A stretch of 64,000 nt of DNA from positions 1-64,000 of the forward strand of contig NZ_SOCR01000011.1 in the NCBI RefSeq assembly GCF_004364335.1. The letters run 5' to 3'. Position numbers and translations under genes: made by a program. Origin of the DNA: Pseudomonas graminis (GTDB taxonomy: Bacteria; Pseudomonadota; Gammaproteobacteria; Pseudomonadales; Pseudomonadaceae). Within the stretch, counting starts at the first letter, position 1. Each line of letters begins with the position of its first letter. Below the pieces are notes generated by a model. It had not been told where the DNA came from. It was given only the letters and a program-made list of their open reading frames with translations, and searched no databases. This document shows positions 19,307 through 27,857 of this stretch, piece by piece.

Positions 19307-20488
19307 TTACAACTGAACCTTCACCGCCATCGACGCGCGGGTGGCCTTGCGACGGGCTGCTTCGACGGACTCGTCACGGGCCAGTGCCACGCCCATGCGG
19401 CGCTGACCATTGACCTCGGGCTTGCCGAACAGACGCAGCGCGGTGTCCGGTTCGCTCAGGGCTTGCTCCAGGTTGGCGAACGCCGTCTGGGTCGAGTGAC
19501 CTTCCACCAGAATCACCGCCGACGCCGATGGGCCGAACTGGCGAATCAACGGGATCGGCAGGCCGAGAATGGCGCGGGCGTGCAGCGCGAACTGCGACAG
19601 GTCCTGGGAAATCAGCGTGACCAGGCCAGTGTCGTGGGGGCGCGGCGAGACTTCGCTGAACCAGACCTGATCGCCCTTGATGAACAACTCGACACCAAAC
19701 AGACCGCGGCCACCCAGCGCCTCGGTTACCGCCTTGGCGACGCGCTCGGACTCGGCCAATGCCACCGGGCTCATGGCCTGGGGCTGCCACGATTCCTGAT
19801 AGTCGCCCTTCTCCTGACGATGGCCGACCGGTGCGCAGAAGGTGGTGCCGCCGACGTGACGTACGGTCAGCAGCGTGATTTCGTAATCGAAATCGATGAA
19901 GCCTTCGATGATCACCCGGCCTTTGCCGGCACGACCGCCTTCCTGAGCATAGTCCCAGGCCTTCTGAATGTCAGCGTCGGTTTTCAGCAGGCTCTGGCCC
20001 TTGCCCGACGAGCTCATCACCGGCTTGACCACGCACGGGAAGCCCAGGTCTTCGACGGCCTTTTTGTAGTCTTCGAAGGTGTCGGCAAAGTGATACGGCG
20101 AGGTCGGCAGGTCCAGCTCTTCAGCGGCCAGGCGACGAATGCCTTCGCGGTTCATGGTCAGCTGCGCAGCGCGGGCCGTCGGAATGACCGTGAAGCCTTC
20201 GGACTCCAGCTCCACCAGGGTCGCGGTGGCGATGGCTTCGATTTCCGGGACGATGTAATGGGGCTTCTCAGACTCGATCACCGCACGCAACGCTGCCCCG
20301 TCGAGCATATTGATGACATGGCTGCGGTGCGCGACCTGCATCGCCGGAGCATTGGCGTAACGGTCGACGGCAATCACTTCAACGCCCAGGCGTTGCAGCT
20401 CGATCACCACTTCCTTGCCAAGCTCGCCGCAACCGCAGAGCAAAACGCGGGTCGCGGTCGGCGACAGTGGAGTTCCGATTTGAGTCAT
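19307..20488 (-). CDS. purT: Formate-dependent phosphoribosylglycinamide formyltransferase PurT
   Basis: PurT makes formyl-GAR from GAR, formate and ATP, the folate-independent third step of purine synthesis. The 393-residue product has the N-terminal Rossmann-like part (RVLLCGCGELGKEVVIELQR), the ATP-grasp domain with the glycine-rich loop (VMSSSGKGQSLLK) and the metal-binding stretch FGVELFIKGDQVWFSEVSPR. Full length and alone in its unit. Confidence 0.97.
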   Translation of the reverse strand: MTQIGTPLSPTATRVLLCGCGELGKEVVIELQRLGVEVIAVDRYANAPAMQVAHRSHVINMLDGAALRAVIESEKPHYIVPEIEAIATATLVELESEGFTVIPTARAAQLTMNREGIRRLAAEELDLPTSPYHFADTFEDYKKAVEDLGFPCVVKPVMSSSGKGQSLLKTDADIQKAWDYAQEGGRAGKGRVIIEGFIDFDYEITLLTVRHVGGTTFCAPVGHRQEKGDYQESWQPQAMSPVALAESERVAKAVTEALGGRGLFGVELFIKGDQVWFSEVSPRPHDTGLVTLISQDLSQFALHARAILGLPIPLIRQFGPSASAVILVEGHSTQTAFANLEQALSEPDTALRLFGKPEVNGQRRMGVALARDESVEAARRKATRASMAVKVQL

Positions 20489-20605
20489 CTCAGGTCCTCG
20501 TGGAGCAGGTCGAGGGTTGCTCGCCGTGTGCAGGCAACCGCAGGTAGAAAGGCGCGCAATTTAACATGAAGGCCGGGGAATGGGGTGCAGCGGCGCAGGG
20601 TTGGC

Positions 20606-20854
20606 TCAACGTCGAGGGCTGCTGCCGCTCACCTTAAACATCATCCCGCTTGCCCTCGCCCGCTCCTCGCAGGCGATCAACACCGCGCGGCGCTGCTGAT
20701 TGTCCATGCGGCTCCAGCCAGTGATCTCGGCCACGGTGCGCTGGCAACCGGTACAGATGTCGGCGTCATCCAGCGCGCAAATGCTTACACAGGGCGAGCG
20801 GACCGGCTTTTCATGGATCGGCGCTTCATGGGACGGAGAGTCGGAGCTGGACAT
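20606..20854 (-). CDS. DUF1289 domain-containing protein
   Basis: The 82-residue protein carries the DUF1289 pattern SPCVSICALDDADICTGCQRT, in which four cysteines are spaced as a probable metal site, followed by EITGWSRM and the family's RRAVL. Function is unknown. Its ATG overlaps the stop codon of the carbonic-anhydrase-like gene by one base, so the two are probably translated together. Confidence 0.85.
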   Translation of the reverse strand: MSSSDSPSHEAPIHEKPVRSPCVSICALDDADICTGCQRTVAEITGWSRMDNQQRRAVLIACEERARASGMMFKVSGSSPRR

Positions 20855-21378
20855 CAGTCTTCCTGTGGGGCCAGGTCACGCGCGTAGCGCTGGGCGTTGT
20901 GAACGTAATGGGCGGCGCTGGCGTCGAGCATCTGCTTCTGCGCATCGGTGAGCTCGCGGACGATCTTGCCCGGCGAGCCCATGACCAGGGAGCCATCGGG
21001 AATGACCTTGCCTTCGCCGATCAGCGAATTGGCGCCGATGATGCAGTATTTGCCGATCTGCGCGCCATTGAGGATGACCGAGTTGATCCCGATGAGCGTG
21101 CTGTCGCCCACGCTACAACCGTGAAGCATCGCGTTGTGACCGATGGTCACGTTGCGGCCAATGGTCAGCGGCGAACCCATGTCGGTGTGCATCACCGTGC
21201 CGTCCTGCACGTTGCTGTTCTCGCCGATGTCGATCAGCTCGTTGTCGCCGCGCAACACGGCGCCGAACCAGACGCTGGCGTTGGCCTGCAAGCGCACATT
21301 GCCGATGACGGTGGCTGTCGGCGCGATCCAGCTGCTGGCGTGCGCGTCGACGCGGGCATCGCCCAGACGGTATTTCAT
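20854..21378 (-). CDS. Gamma carbonic anhydrase family protein
   Basis: The 174-residue protein is built of left-handed beta-helix hexapeptide repeats. It has the three zinc-ligand histidines of the gamma class, His64 (DGTVMHTD), His81 and His86 (TIGHNAMLHGC). Similar bacterial proteins (YrdA, PaaY-like) have weak or no carbonic anhydrase activity, or act as thioesterases, so the reaction is uncertain. It overlaps the DUF1289 gene by one base. Confidence 0.9.
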   Translation of the reverse strand: MKYRLGDARVDAHASSWIAPTATVIGNVRLQANASVWFGAVLRGDNELIDIGENSNVQDGTVMHTDMGSPLTIGRNVTIGHNAMLHGCSVGDSTLIGINSVILNGAQIGKYCIIGANSLIGEGKVIPDGSLVMGSPGKIVRELTDAQKQMLDASAAHYVHNAQRYARDLAPQED

Positions 21379-21441
21379 GGTCTGCTCCTCATGGCTCGGA
21401 CCTCATCGCTCATTCCTTACGCACGGCGCCAGGGCAGCGGG

Positions 21442-22053
21442 TCAGGATTTCAGCGTGTGGATGATCGATCGTTTGGGCGGCTGGTTGAGGTCGATGCCGC
21501 TGTCAAACAACAGGTTCATCAGCTCAACGATCATGATCGCGGTCAGGCCCCAGATCTTGTACTCGCCGAAGCGATAACTCGGCACGTACCAGCTGCGCCC
21601 CTGATAGTCGATGCGGTGGGTGTGTTCGCGGGCGTCCTGCCGGAAGAAATCCAGCGGCACGCTGAAGACCGCCGCGATCTCGCCATCATTGGGGGTGTAC
21701 TCAACGAAATCCGGAATGATGCCGACGTAGGGCGTCACTCTTATGCCGTGCTTGGAGATCAGCGGACTCAGCGGGCCGATCACTTCCACCAGGCCAGGCG
21801 GCAGGCCGATCTCTTCCTGGGCTTCGCGCAGCGCGGTGAAGACCAGGTCCGGGTCTTCCGGGTCACGCCGCCCGCCCGGGAAGGCCACTTCACCGCCGTG
21901 GGTCGACAGGCCGCTGGCGCGCAGGGTCAGCACCAGTTCGGGCTCCGCGTTGCGAGTAATAGGGAGAAGCACGGCGGCCTCGGGGAAGCGAGCGTCCGTC
22001 TCCAGCATCACCGGCTTATGGCTGCTCATACGATTAAGTAGCTCATCCAGCAT
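21442..22053 (-). CDS. Nudix CoA pyrophosphatase
   Basis: The 203-residue protein contains an intact Nudix box in GGRRDPEDPDLVFTALREAQ followed by EEIGL (GX5EX7REUXEEXGU). Just before it lies the CoA-specific pattern LSTHGGEVAFPGG. Family members split coenzyme A and its acyl derivatives to phosphopantetheine and 3',5'-ADP. The C-terminal WGLTAIMIVELMNLL is also typical. It ends 63 bp before the carbonic-anhydrase gene on the same strand. Confidence 0.9.
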   Translation of the reverse strand: MLDELLNRMSSHKPVMLETDARFPEAAVLLPITRNAEPELVLTLRASGLSTHGGEVAFPGGRRDPEDPDLVFTALREAQEEIGLPPGLVEVIGPLSPLISKHGIRVTPYVGIIPDFVEYTPNDGEIAAVFSVPLDFFRQDAREHTHRIDYQGRSWYVPSYRFGEYKIWGLTAIMIVELMNLLFDSGIDLNQPPKRSIIHTLKS

Positions 22054-22205
22054 GGGAATTCTCGATCGGTTGCCTGCCCGGCATCATGCACCAAAGCGGC
22101 GACGCGCCCAAGTCTTGTAGGACAACCCGCGCGCGAAGACGCCTCTTGCCGTCCACCCGCGCTACAGCTCAAGATAGCCGCTGCCAACAGGAACCCGATT
22201 CGATC

Positions 22206-22757
22206 ATGAAATTCTGCAGCAATTGCGGCAAACAGGTCATCCAGCGTATTCCCGAGGGCGACAGCCGTCTGCGTTACGTGTGTGAACATTGCGACACCAT
22301 TCACTACCAGAACCCCAACATCGTGGCCGGCGTCGTGCCGGTGTGGGGCGAAAAGGTGTTGCTGTGCCGCCGCGCCATCGAGCCGCGACTGGGCTACTGG
22401 ACGCTGCCCGCCGGGTTCATGGAAAACGGCGAAAGTGTCGAACAGGCCGCCCGCCGGGAAACCCTTGAAGAAGCCTGCGCGCAGGTCAAGGACCTGCAGC
22501 TGTATTCGATGATCGACGTGCCGTACATCAATCAGGTGCATATCTTCTACCGCGCGAACCTCGTCAGCCCGGAGTACGCCGCGGGCATTGAAAGCCTTGA
22601 GGTGAAGTTGTTCGACGAAGCCGATATCCCGTGGTCGGAGCTGGCTTTCCAGACCGTAAGGCGTACCCTAGAATGCTTTTTCCGCGACCGGCAGCACCAG
22701 GATTTCCAGGTGCACACCGATTGCCTGTCCGCTACCCCCCCTCTTAAAACCACTTGA
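22206..22757 (+). CDS. Nudix hydrolase with N-terminal zinc ribbon
   Basis: The 183-residue protein starts MKFCSNCGK and has a zinc ribbon with Cys4, Cys7, Cys26 and Cys29, then a Nudix domain. This is the layout of the NADH-pyrophosphatase/ADP-ribose type. The Nudix box reads GFMENGESVEQAARRETLEE then AC, so the final conserved Gly is Cys and the hydrophobic position after RE is Thr, but the catalytic Glu residues are kept. The start is the ATG at 22206; upstream in-frame codons are low-complexity. The L,D-transpeptidase begins about 50 bp later. Confidence 0.85.
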   Translation: MKFCSNCGKQVIQRIPEGDSRLRYVCEHCDTIHYQNPNIVAGVVPVWGEKVLLCRRAIEPRLGYWTLPAGFMENGESVEQAARRETLEEACAQVKDLQLYSMIDVPYINQVHIFYRANLVSPEYAAGIESLEVKLFDEADIPWSELAFQTVRRTLECFFRDRQHQDFQVHTDCLSATPPLKTT

Positions 22758-22807
22758 TCAAGACGACGACGCGCGATCGCCGCGCAGGCTTCAGGGATAC
22801 CCTTTTC

Positions 22808-23371
22808 ATGCGTTGGTTGCTTGCCGTTTTATGCCTGTCGGTTGTGCCGCTGTCCCAGGCTGCATTCACTCAGACCATCGTGCCCAAAGGCAGCGAACAG
22901 AAGTTCGTCGGCGGTAAGGTTGTCGACACCCAGAACATCGCTGACCGGACCATCGATAAAGTGCTGGTGCTCAAATCCGCTCATCAGTTGCAGCTGATCA
23001 GCCGTGGCGAGGCGCTGAAGACGTACCGGATCTCACTGGGCAAAGCGCCCAACGGACCCAAACTGCAAGAGGGAGACCAGCGCACGCCGGAGGGTTTCTA
23101 CTGGCTCGACTGGCGCAAGACCAGCGACGCCTACAACCTGTCGATGCACATTTCCTACCCCAACATCTCCGATGCCGCACGCGCCCGTCGCGAAGGCGTG
23201 AAACCCGGCAGCATGATCATGATCCACGGCACGCCGATCAACGACGATTACCCGGAGTGGTATTTCCACACACTGGACTGGACGAACGGCTGCATCGCCA
23301 TGCGCAACAGCGATATTCGTGAGGTATGGGATCTGGTGAAAGACGGCACGATGATCGAGATCAGGCCGTAA
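22808..23371 (+). CDS. L,D-transpeptidase (YkuD domain) family protein
   Basis: The ATG at 22808 gives 187 residues with a clean signal peptide (MRWLLAVLCLSVVPLSQAAF). The YkuD catalytic signature is present: His140 in IMIHGTP, and TNGCIAM with nucleophile Cys162. It is a periplasmic enzyme of the ErfK/YafK type, probably modifying peptidoglycan crosslinks or lipoprotein attachment; which of these is not decided by sequence. It follows the Nudix gene on the same strand. Confidence 0.9.
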   Translation: MRWLLAVLCLSVVPLSQAAFTQTIVPKGSEQKFVGGKVVDTQNIADRTIDKVLVLKSAHQLQLISRGEALKTYRISLGKAPNGPKLQEGDQRTPEGFYWLDWRKTSDAYNLSMHISYPNISDAARARREGVKPGSMIMIHGTPINDDYPEWYFHTLDWTNGCIAMRNSDIREVWDLVKDGTMIEIRP

Positions 23372-23426
23372 GCATCTGCGAGGGTCATGCAGAAAGCATC
23401 TGTCTAAAGCAAGGCTGCGGGGAAAG

Positions 23427-23738
23427 CTAGATATCTTCCAGCTTCCAGACGTCATAAGCCGGTACTTCGTAAGGATGACTGTCCTTCAGCGCAGTCACCA
23501 CCCGCCTGATCAGCTCGTCTGACACGACAAGCTCAACCTTCCATTCCTGAACCTGCTCGACCTCGCCGGCTTGCCCGATAAACGGCTGACTGCCGTCCAG
23601 CGGGCGAAACTGGCCTTGCCCTAGCACCTGCCATGAGCAGCAGTCATACGCGCCGATTCTCCCCGCACCGGCGGCGAACAACGCGTTTTTGACCTGCTCC
23701 ACATGGCTGGGTGGCACAAAGAAGGCCAACTTGTACAT
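23427..23738 (-). CDS. YqfO/NIF3-like stand-alone domain protein
   Basis: The 103-residue protein begins MYKLAFFVPPSHVEQVKNALF and ends HPYEVPAYDVWKL. It matches the PII/CutA-like domain inserted in YqfO/NIF3 proteins, here as a separate small protein without the metal-binding NIF3 halves. Binding of a metabolite or metal is plausible from the fold; no function is established. It lies 6 bp after the purL stop on the same strand, so the two may be co-transcribed. Confidence 0.75.
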   Translation of the reverse strand: MYKLAFFVPPSHVEQVKNALFAAGAGRIGAYDCCSWQVLGQGQFRPLDGSQPFIGQAGEVEQVQEWKVELVVSDELIRRVVTALKDSHPYEVPAYDVWKLEDI

Positions 23739-23744
23739 CAGCGA

Positions 23745-26700
23745 TCAGTTCACCCAGACGCGCGCATTGCGGAACATGCGCATCCACGCGCCATCTTCCG
23801 CCCACTCATCCGGACGCCACGAGTTGGTCACTGCGCGGAACACGCGCTCAGGGTGCGGCATCATGATGGTGACGCGACCGTCGAGCGTAGTCAGACCTGC
23901 GATGCCACGGGGCGAACCGTTCGGGTTGGCCGGATAGGTTTCAGTGACCTTGCCGTGATTGTCGACGAAACGCACGGCAACGGTGCCGGACAGATCGGTT
24001 TCAATCAGCGACTCAGGGGTCTTGAACTCGGCGTGACCTTCACCGTGGGCAATGGCGATCGGCATGTGCGAGCCGGCCATGCCTTGCAGAAAGATCGACG
24101 CCGATTTCTGGATTTCGACCATCGCCACGCGCGCTTCGAACTGCTCCGAGCGGTTACGCACAAAGTGCGGCCAGAATTCGCTGCCCGGAATCAGCTCGCT
24201 GAGGTTGGACATCATCTGGCAACCGTTGCAAACGCCCAGCGCGAAGCTGTCGGTGCGGGCGAAGAAGCCCTGGAACGCGTCCCGTGCACGGCTGTTGAAC
24301 AGCGCGGACTTGGCCCAGCCTTCACCGGCACCCAGCACGTCGCCGTAGGAGAAACCACCGCAGGCAACCAGACCTTTGAAATCGTTGAGGTCGACGCGAC
24401 CGGCGAGAATGTCGCTCATGTGCACGTCGACCGAGACGAAACCGGCGCGGTCGAAGGCAGCGGCCATTTCGACCTGACCGTTGACGCCCTGCTCACGCAG
24501 TACCGCCACTTGTGGGCGAACGCCCTTCTTGATGTAAGGCGCAGCGATGTCGTCGTTGACGTCATAGCCCAGCTTCACGTTCAGGCCAGGGTTGTCTTCT
24601 TCCAGCAGCGCATCGAATTCCTGATCGGCGCAATCGGCGTTATCACGCAGGCGCTGGATCTGATAGCTGGTTTCGCTCCACTGACGCTGCAGCAGGCGAC
24701 GATCGCCTTTGAACACGGTATCGCCGCTCAGGCTGATGATCACGTCGCTGTTGTTGATCGGCTTGCCGATCACGGCGACGCAATCCTCGCCCAGGCCGGC
24801 AGCGCTGAACTGCGCGAGCACCAGCGGCGTGGCGTCCTGGCGAACCTGGATCACTGCACCCAGCTCTTCGTTGAACAGAATGGCCGCAACTTTTTCGCGC
24901 TTGCCGGTCAGCGTGTCGAGTTCGAGATTCAAGCCGCAATGACCAGCGAAGGCCATTTCCAGCACGGTCGCCATCAAGCCACCGTCGGAACGGTCGTGGT
25001 AGGCCAGCAAGTGGCCGTCGGCGTTGAGGCCCTGGATGACGGCAAAGAAGGCTTTCAGGTCTTCAGCGTCATCGACGTCCGGCGCGACGCTGCCGAGCTT
25101 GCCGTGGGTCTGGGCGAGAATCGACGCGCCCATGCGGTTCTGACCACGGCCCAAGTCGATCAGGATCAGATCGGTCAGGCCCTTGTCCATGCGCAGTTGC
25201 GGGGTCAGGGTCTTGCGGATGTCGGTGACCGGTGCGAAACCGGTGACGATCAGCGACAGCGGCGAGGTCACGGTTTTTTCGGTGCCTTCGTCGCTCCAGC
25301 GGGTCTTCATGGACATCGAATCCTTGCCCACCGGAATGGTAATGCCCAGCTCGGGGCACAATTCCATGCCGACGGCTTTCACGGTGTCGTACAGACGCGC
25401 GTCTTCGCCCGGGTGGCCGGCAGCGGACATCCAGTTGGCGGACAGCTTGATGTCGGAAAGCTGGCCGATGCTCGATGCGGCAATGTTGGTCAGGGTCTCG
25501 CCAATCGCCATGCGGCCGGACGCCGGAGCGTCCAGCAATGCCAGCGGCGTGCGCTCGCCCATCGCCATGGCTTCGCCGGTGTACACGTCAAAACTGGTTG
25601 CCGTAACGGCGACGTCCGCCACCGGCACTTGCCACGGGCCGACCATCTGGTCGCGATTGACCATGCCGGTGATGCTGCGGTCGCCAATGGTAATAAGGAA
25701 GCTCTTGCTTGCCACTGCCGGGTGATGCAGCACGCGCTGCACGCTTTCTTCGATGTCGAGCGCGCTCGGATCGAAGTCGTCACCCAGCTCGGTTTCACGC
25801 TCGGCTGAACGGTGCATGCGCGGGGCCTTGCCCAGCAGCACTTCCAGCGGCATGTCGACAGGGTTGTTGCCGAAGTGGCTGTCGGTGACGGTCAGTTGCG
25901 GCTCTTCAGTTGCCTCACCGACTACTGCAAACGGGCAACGCTCACGTTCGCAGATGGCTTTGAAGCGCTCGAAATCAGGGGCGCTGACGGCCAGAACGTA
26001 ACGTTCCTGGGACTCGTTGCTCCAGATTTCCAGCGGTGCCATGCCTGGCTCGTCGTTCGGCACGTTGCGCAGTTCGAAGCGGCCACCGCGACCGCCGTCG
26101 TTGACCAGTTCCGGGAAGGCGTTGGACAGACCGCCCGCGCCGACGTCATGGATGAACGCGATCGGGTTGGCTTCACCCAGCTGCCAGCAGCGGTCGATGA
26201 CCTCCTGGCAGCGGCGTTCCATTTCCGGGTTTTCACGTTGTACCGAAGCAAAGTCCAGGTCAGCCGAGCTGGTACCGGTGGCCATGGAGGAAGCTGCGCC
26301 GCCGCCCAGACCGATCAGCATGGCCGGGCCGCCGAGCACGATCAGCTTGGCGCCGACGGTGATTTCGGCTTTCTGCACGTGCCCTTCGCGGATGTTGCCC
26401 ATGCCGCCTGCGAGCATGATCGGCTTGTGGTAGCCGCGAACCTCATCGCCGTGGGGCGTGCTGATCGACTGCTCGAAGGTACGGAAATAACCGGTCAGGG
26501 CCGGACGACCGAACTCATTGTTGAACGCCGCGCCACCCAGCGGGCCTTCGATCATGATGTCCAGCGGCGTCACGATGCGCTCGGGTTTGCCGTACGGCTT
26601 TTCCCAAGGCTGCTCGAAACCCGGAATGTTCAGGTTGGACACCGTGAAACCGGTCAGGCCGGCTTTCGGTTTGGCACCACGTCCGGTGGCGCCCTCGTCG

Positions 26701-27644
26701 CGGATCTCGCCGCCGGAACCGGTGGCCGCGCCCGGGAACGGGGCAATCGCCGTCGGGTGGTTGTGGGTTTCGACCTTCATCAGAATGTGCACCGGCTCCT
26801 GAACCGCACCGTACTCACGGCTTTCAGGATTCGGGAAGAAGCGGCCGGCCACGCTGCCGACGATCACCGAGGCGTTGTCCTTGTAGGCGGACAGCACGCC
26901 TTCGTTGTGCATCTGGTAGGTGTTCTTGATCATGCCGAACAGGCTTTTTTCCTGGCTCTGGCCGTCGATGTCCCAACTGGCGTTGAAGATCTTGTGACGG
27001 CAATGCTCGGAGTTGGCCTGCGCGAACATCATCAGTTCGATGTCGTGGGGGTTGCGCTTGAGGCCGGTGAACGCGTTCACCAGGTAATCGATTTCGTCTT
27101 CGGCCAGGGCCAGCCCCAGTTCGACGTTGGCTTTTTCCAGCGCCGCGCGGCCGCCACCCAGTACGTCGATGGCGATCAGCGGCTTGGGTTCAGCGTGGCT
27201 GAACAGGCTGGCGGCCTCTTCCAGCGCGCCCAGTACGATCTGGGTCATGCGGTCGTGAAGCGCGTCGGCGATCAGCTGTGCGTCGGCGTCGCTGAACTGG
27301 CCTTCTACATAAAAAGCGATGCCGCGCTCAAGACGCTGGATCTTGGTCAGGCTGCAATTGCGCGCGATGTCGGTGGCCTTGCTCGACCATGGCGAAATGG
27401 TGCCGAAACGCGGGAGGACCAGGAACAGGCGGCCCGCAGGCTCCTGAACCGGCACGCTCGGACCGTATTTGAGCAGGCGGGCAAGGACTTGCTGCTCGTC
27501 TTCGGTCAGAACGCCATTGACCTCAGCGAAGTGGGCGAATTCAGCGTACAGGCCACTGACAGCCGGAACTTTATCGTTCAGCTGTGCAAGTAATTTCTTG
27601 TGGCGGAAGGCGGAAAGGGCGGGAGCACCACGCAGGATCAACAT
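23745..27644 (-). CDS. purL: Phosphoribosylformylglycinamidine synthase
   Basis: PurL makes FGAM from FGAR, glutamine and ATP, the fourth step of purine synthesis. The 1299-residue product is the large single-chain form, from the ATG at 27644 (MLILRGAPALSAFRHKKLL); an upstream TTG-type extension is not conserved. An N-terminal PurS-like part, a linker and two AIR-synthetase-like ATP domains (GGMGNIREGHVQKAEITVGA and HNHPTAIAPFPGAATGSGG are in the first) are followed by a class I glutamine amidotransferase domain. That last domain has nucleophile Cys in FALGVCNGCQMMSNL and His/Glu in MMPHPERVFRA. The gene is divergent from mltF. Confidence 0.98.
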   Translation of the reverse strand: MLILRGAPALSAFRHKKLLAQLNDKVPAVSGLYAEFAHFAEVNGVLTEDEQQVLARLLKYGPSVPVQEPAGRLFLVLPRFGTISPWSSKATDIARNCSLTKIQRLERGIAFYVEGQFSDADAQLIADALHDRMTQIVLGALEEAASLFSHAEPKPLIAIDVLGGGRAALEKANVELGLALAEDEIDYLVNAFTGLKRNPHDIELMMFAQANSEHCRHKIFNASWDIDGQSQEKSLFGMIKNTYQMHNEGVLSAYKDNASVIVGSVAGRFFPNPESREYGAVQEPVHILMKVETHNHPTAIAPFPGAATGSGGEIRDEGATGRGAKPKAGLTGFTVSNLNIPGFEQPWEKPYGKPERIVTPLDIMIEGPLGGAAFNNEFGRPALTGYFRTFEQSISTPHGDEVRGYHKPIMLAGGMGNIREGHVQKAEITVGAKLIVLGGPAMLIGLGGGAASSMATGTSSADLDFASVQRENPEMERRCQEVIDRCWQLGEANPIAFIHDVGAGGLSNAFPELVNDGGRGGRFELRNVPNDEPGMAPLEIWSNESQERYVLAVSAPDFERFKAICERERCPFAVVGEATEEPQLTVTDSHFGNNPVDMPLEVLLGKAPRMHRSAERETELGDDFDPSALDIEESVQRVLHHPAVASKSFLITIGDRSITGMVNRDQMVGPWQVPVADVAVTATSFDVYTGEAMAMGERTPLALLDAPASGRMAIGETLTNIAASSIGQLSDIKLSANWMSAAGHPGEDARLYDTVKAVGMELCPELGITIPVGKDSMSMKTRWSDEGTEKTVTSPLSLIVTGFAPVTDIRKTLTPQLRMDKGLTDLILIDLGRGQNRMGASILAQTHGKLGSVAPDVDDAEDLKAFFAVIQGLNADGHLLAYHDRSDGGLMATVLEMAFAGHCGLNLELDTLTGKREKVAAILFNEELGAVIQVRQDATPLVLAQFSAAGLGEDCVAVIGKPINNSDVIISLSGDTVFKGDRRLLQRQWSETSYQIQRLRDNADCADQEFDALLEEDNPGLNVKLGYDVNDDIAAPYIKKGVRPQVAVLREQGVNGQVEMAAAFDRAGFVSVDVHMSDILAGRVDLNDFKGLVACGGFSYGDVLGAGEGWAKSALFNSRARDAFQGFFARTDSFALGVCNGCQMMSNLSELIPGSEFWPHFVRNRSEQFEARVAMVEIQKSASIFLQGMAGSHMPIAIAHGEGHAEFKTPESLIETDLSGTVAVRFVDNHGKVTETYPANPNGSPRGIAGLTTLDGRVTIMMPHPERVFRAVTNSWRPDEWAEDGAWMRMFRNARVWVN

Positions 27645-27857
27645 CGTCGGGACAGCCTCGGGAAGGGGGTGTGCTTTGAGGCCGTGCATTCTAGCCTAAT
27701 CAGTCTGCATCGGCACCCGAAACCACGGCATGGGATGCACCCGAATGTCGGCTCCGGGCGCTTGCCTGCGCCGGAAGGTAAAAAATCCTCTGCTCTATCA
27801 GACGCGACCCGCGCTGTCGAGATATGGCGGTATGGCTCCTTTGCGTATACTGCACCG

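Noticed and set aside
23703..27593. Two long plus-strand frames opposite purL
   Set aside because: Antisense shadows of purL, rich in Gln, His and Arg, with no recognisable domain.
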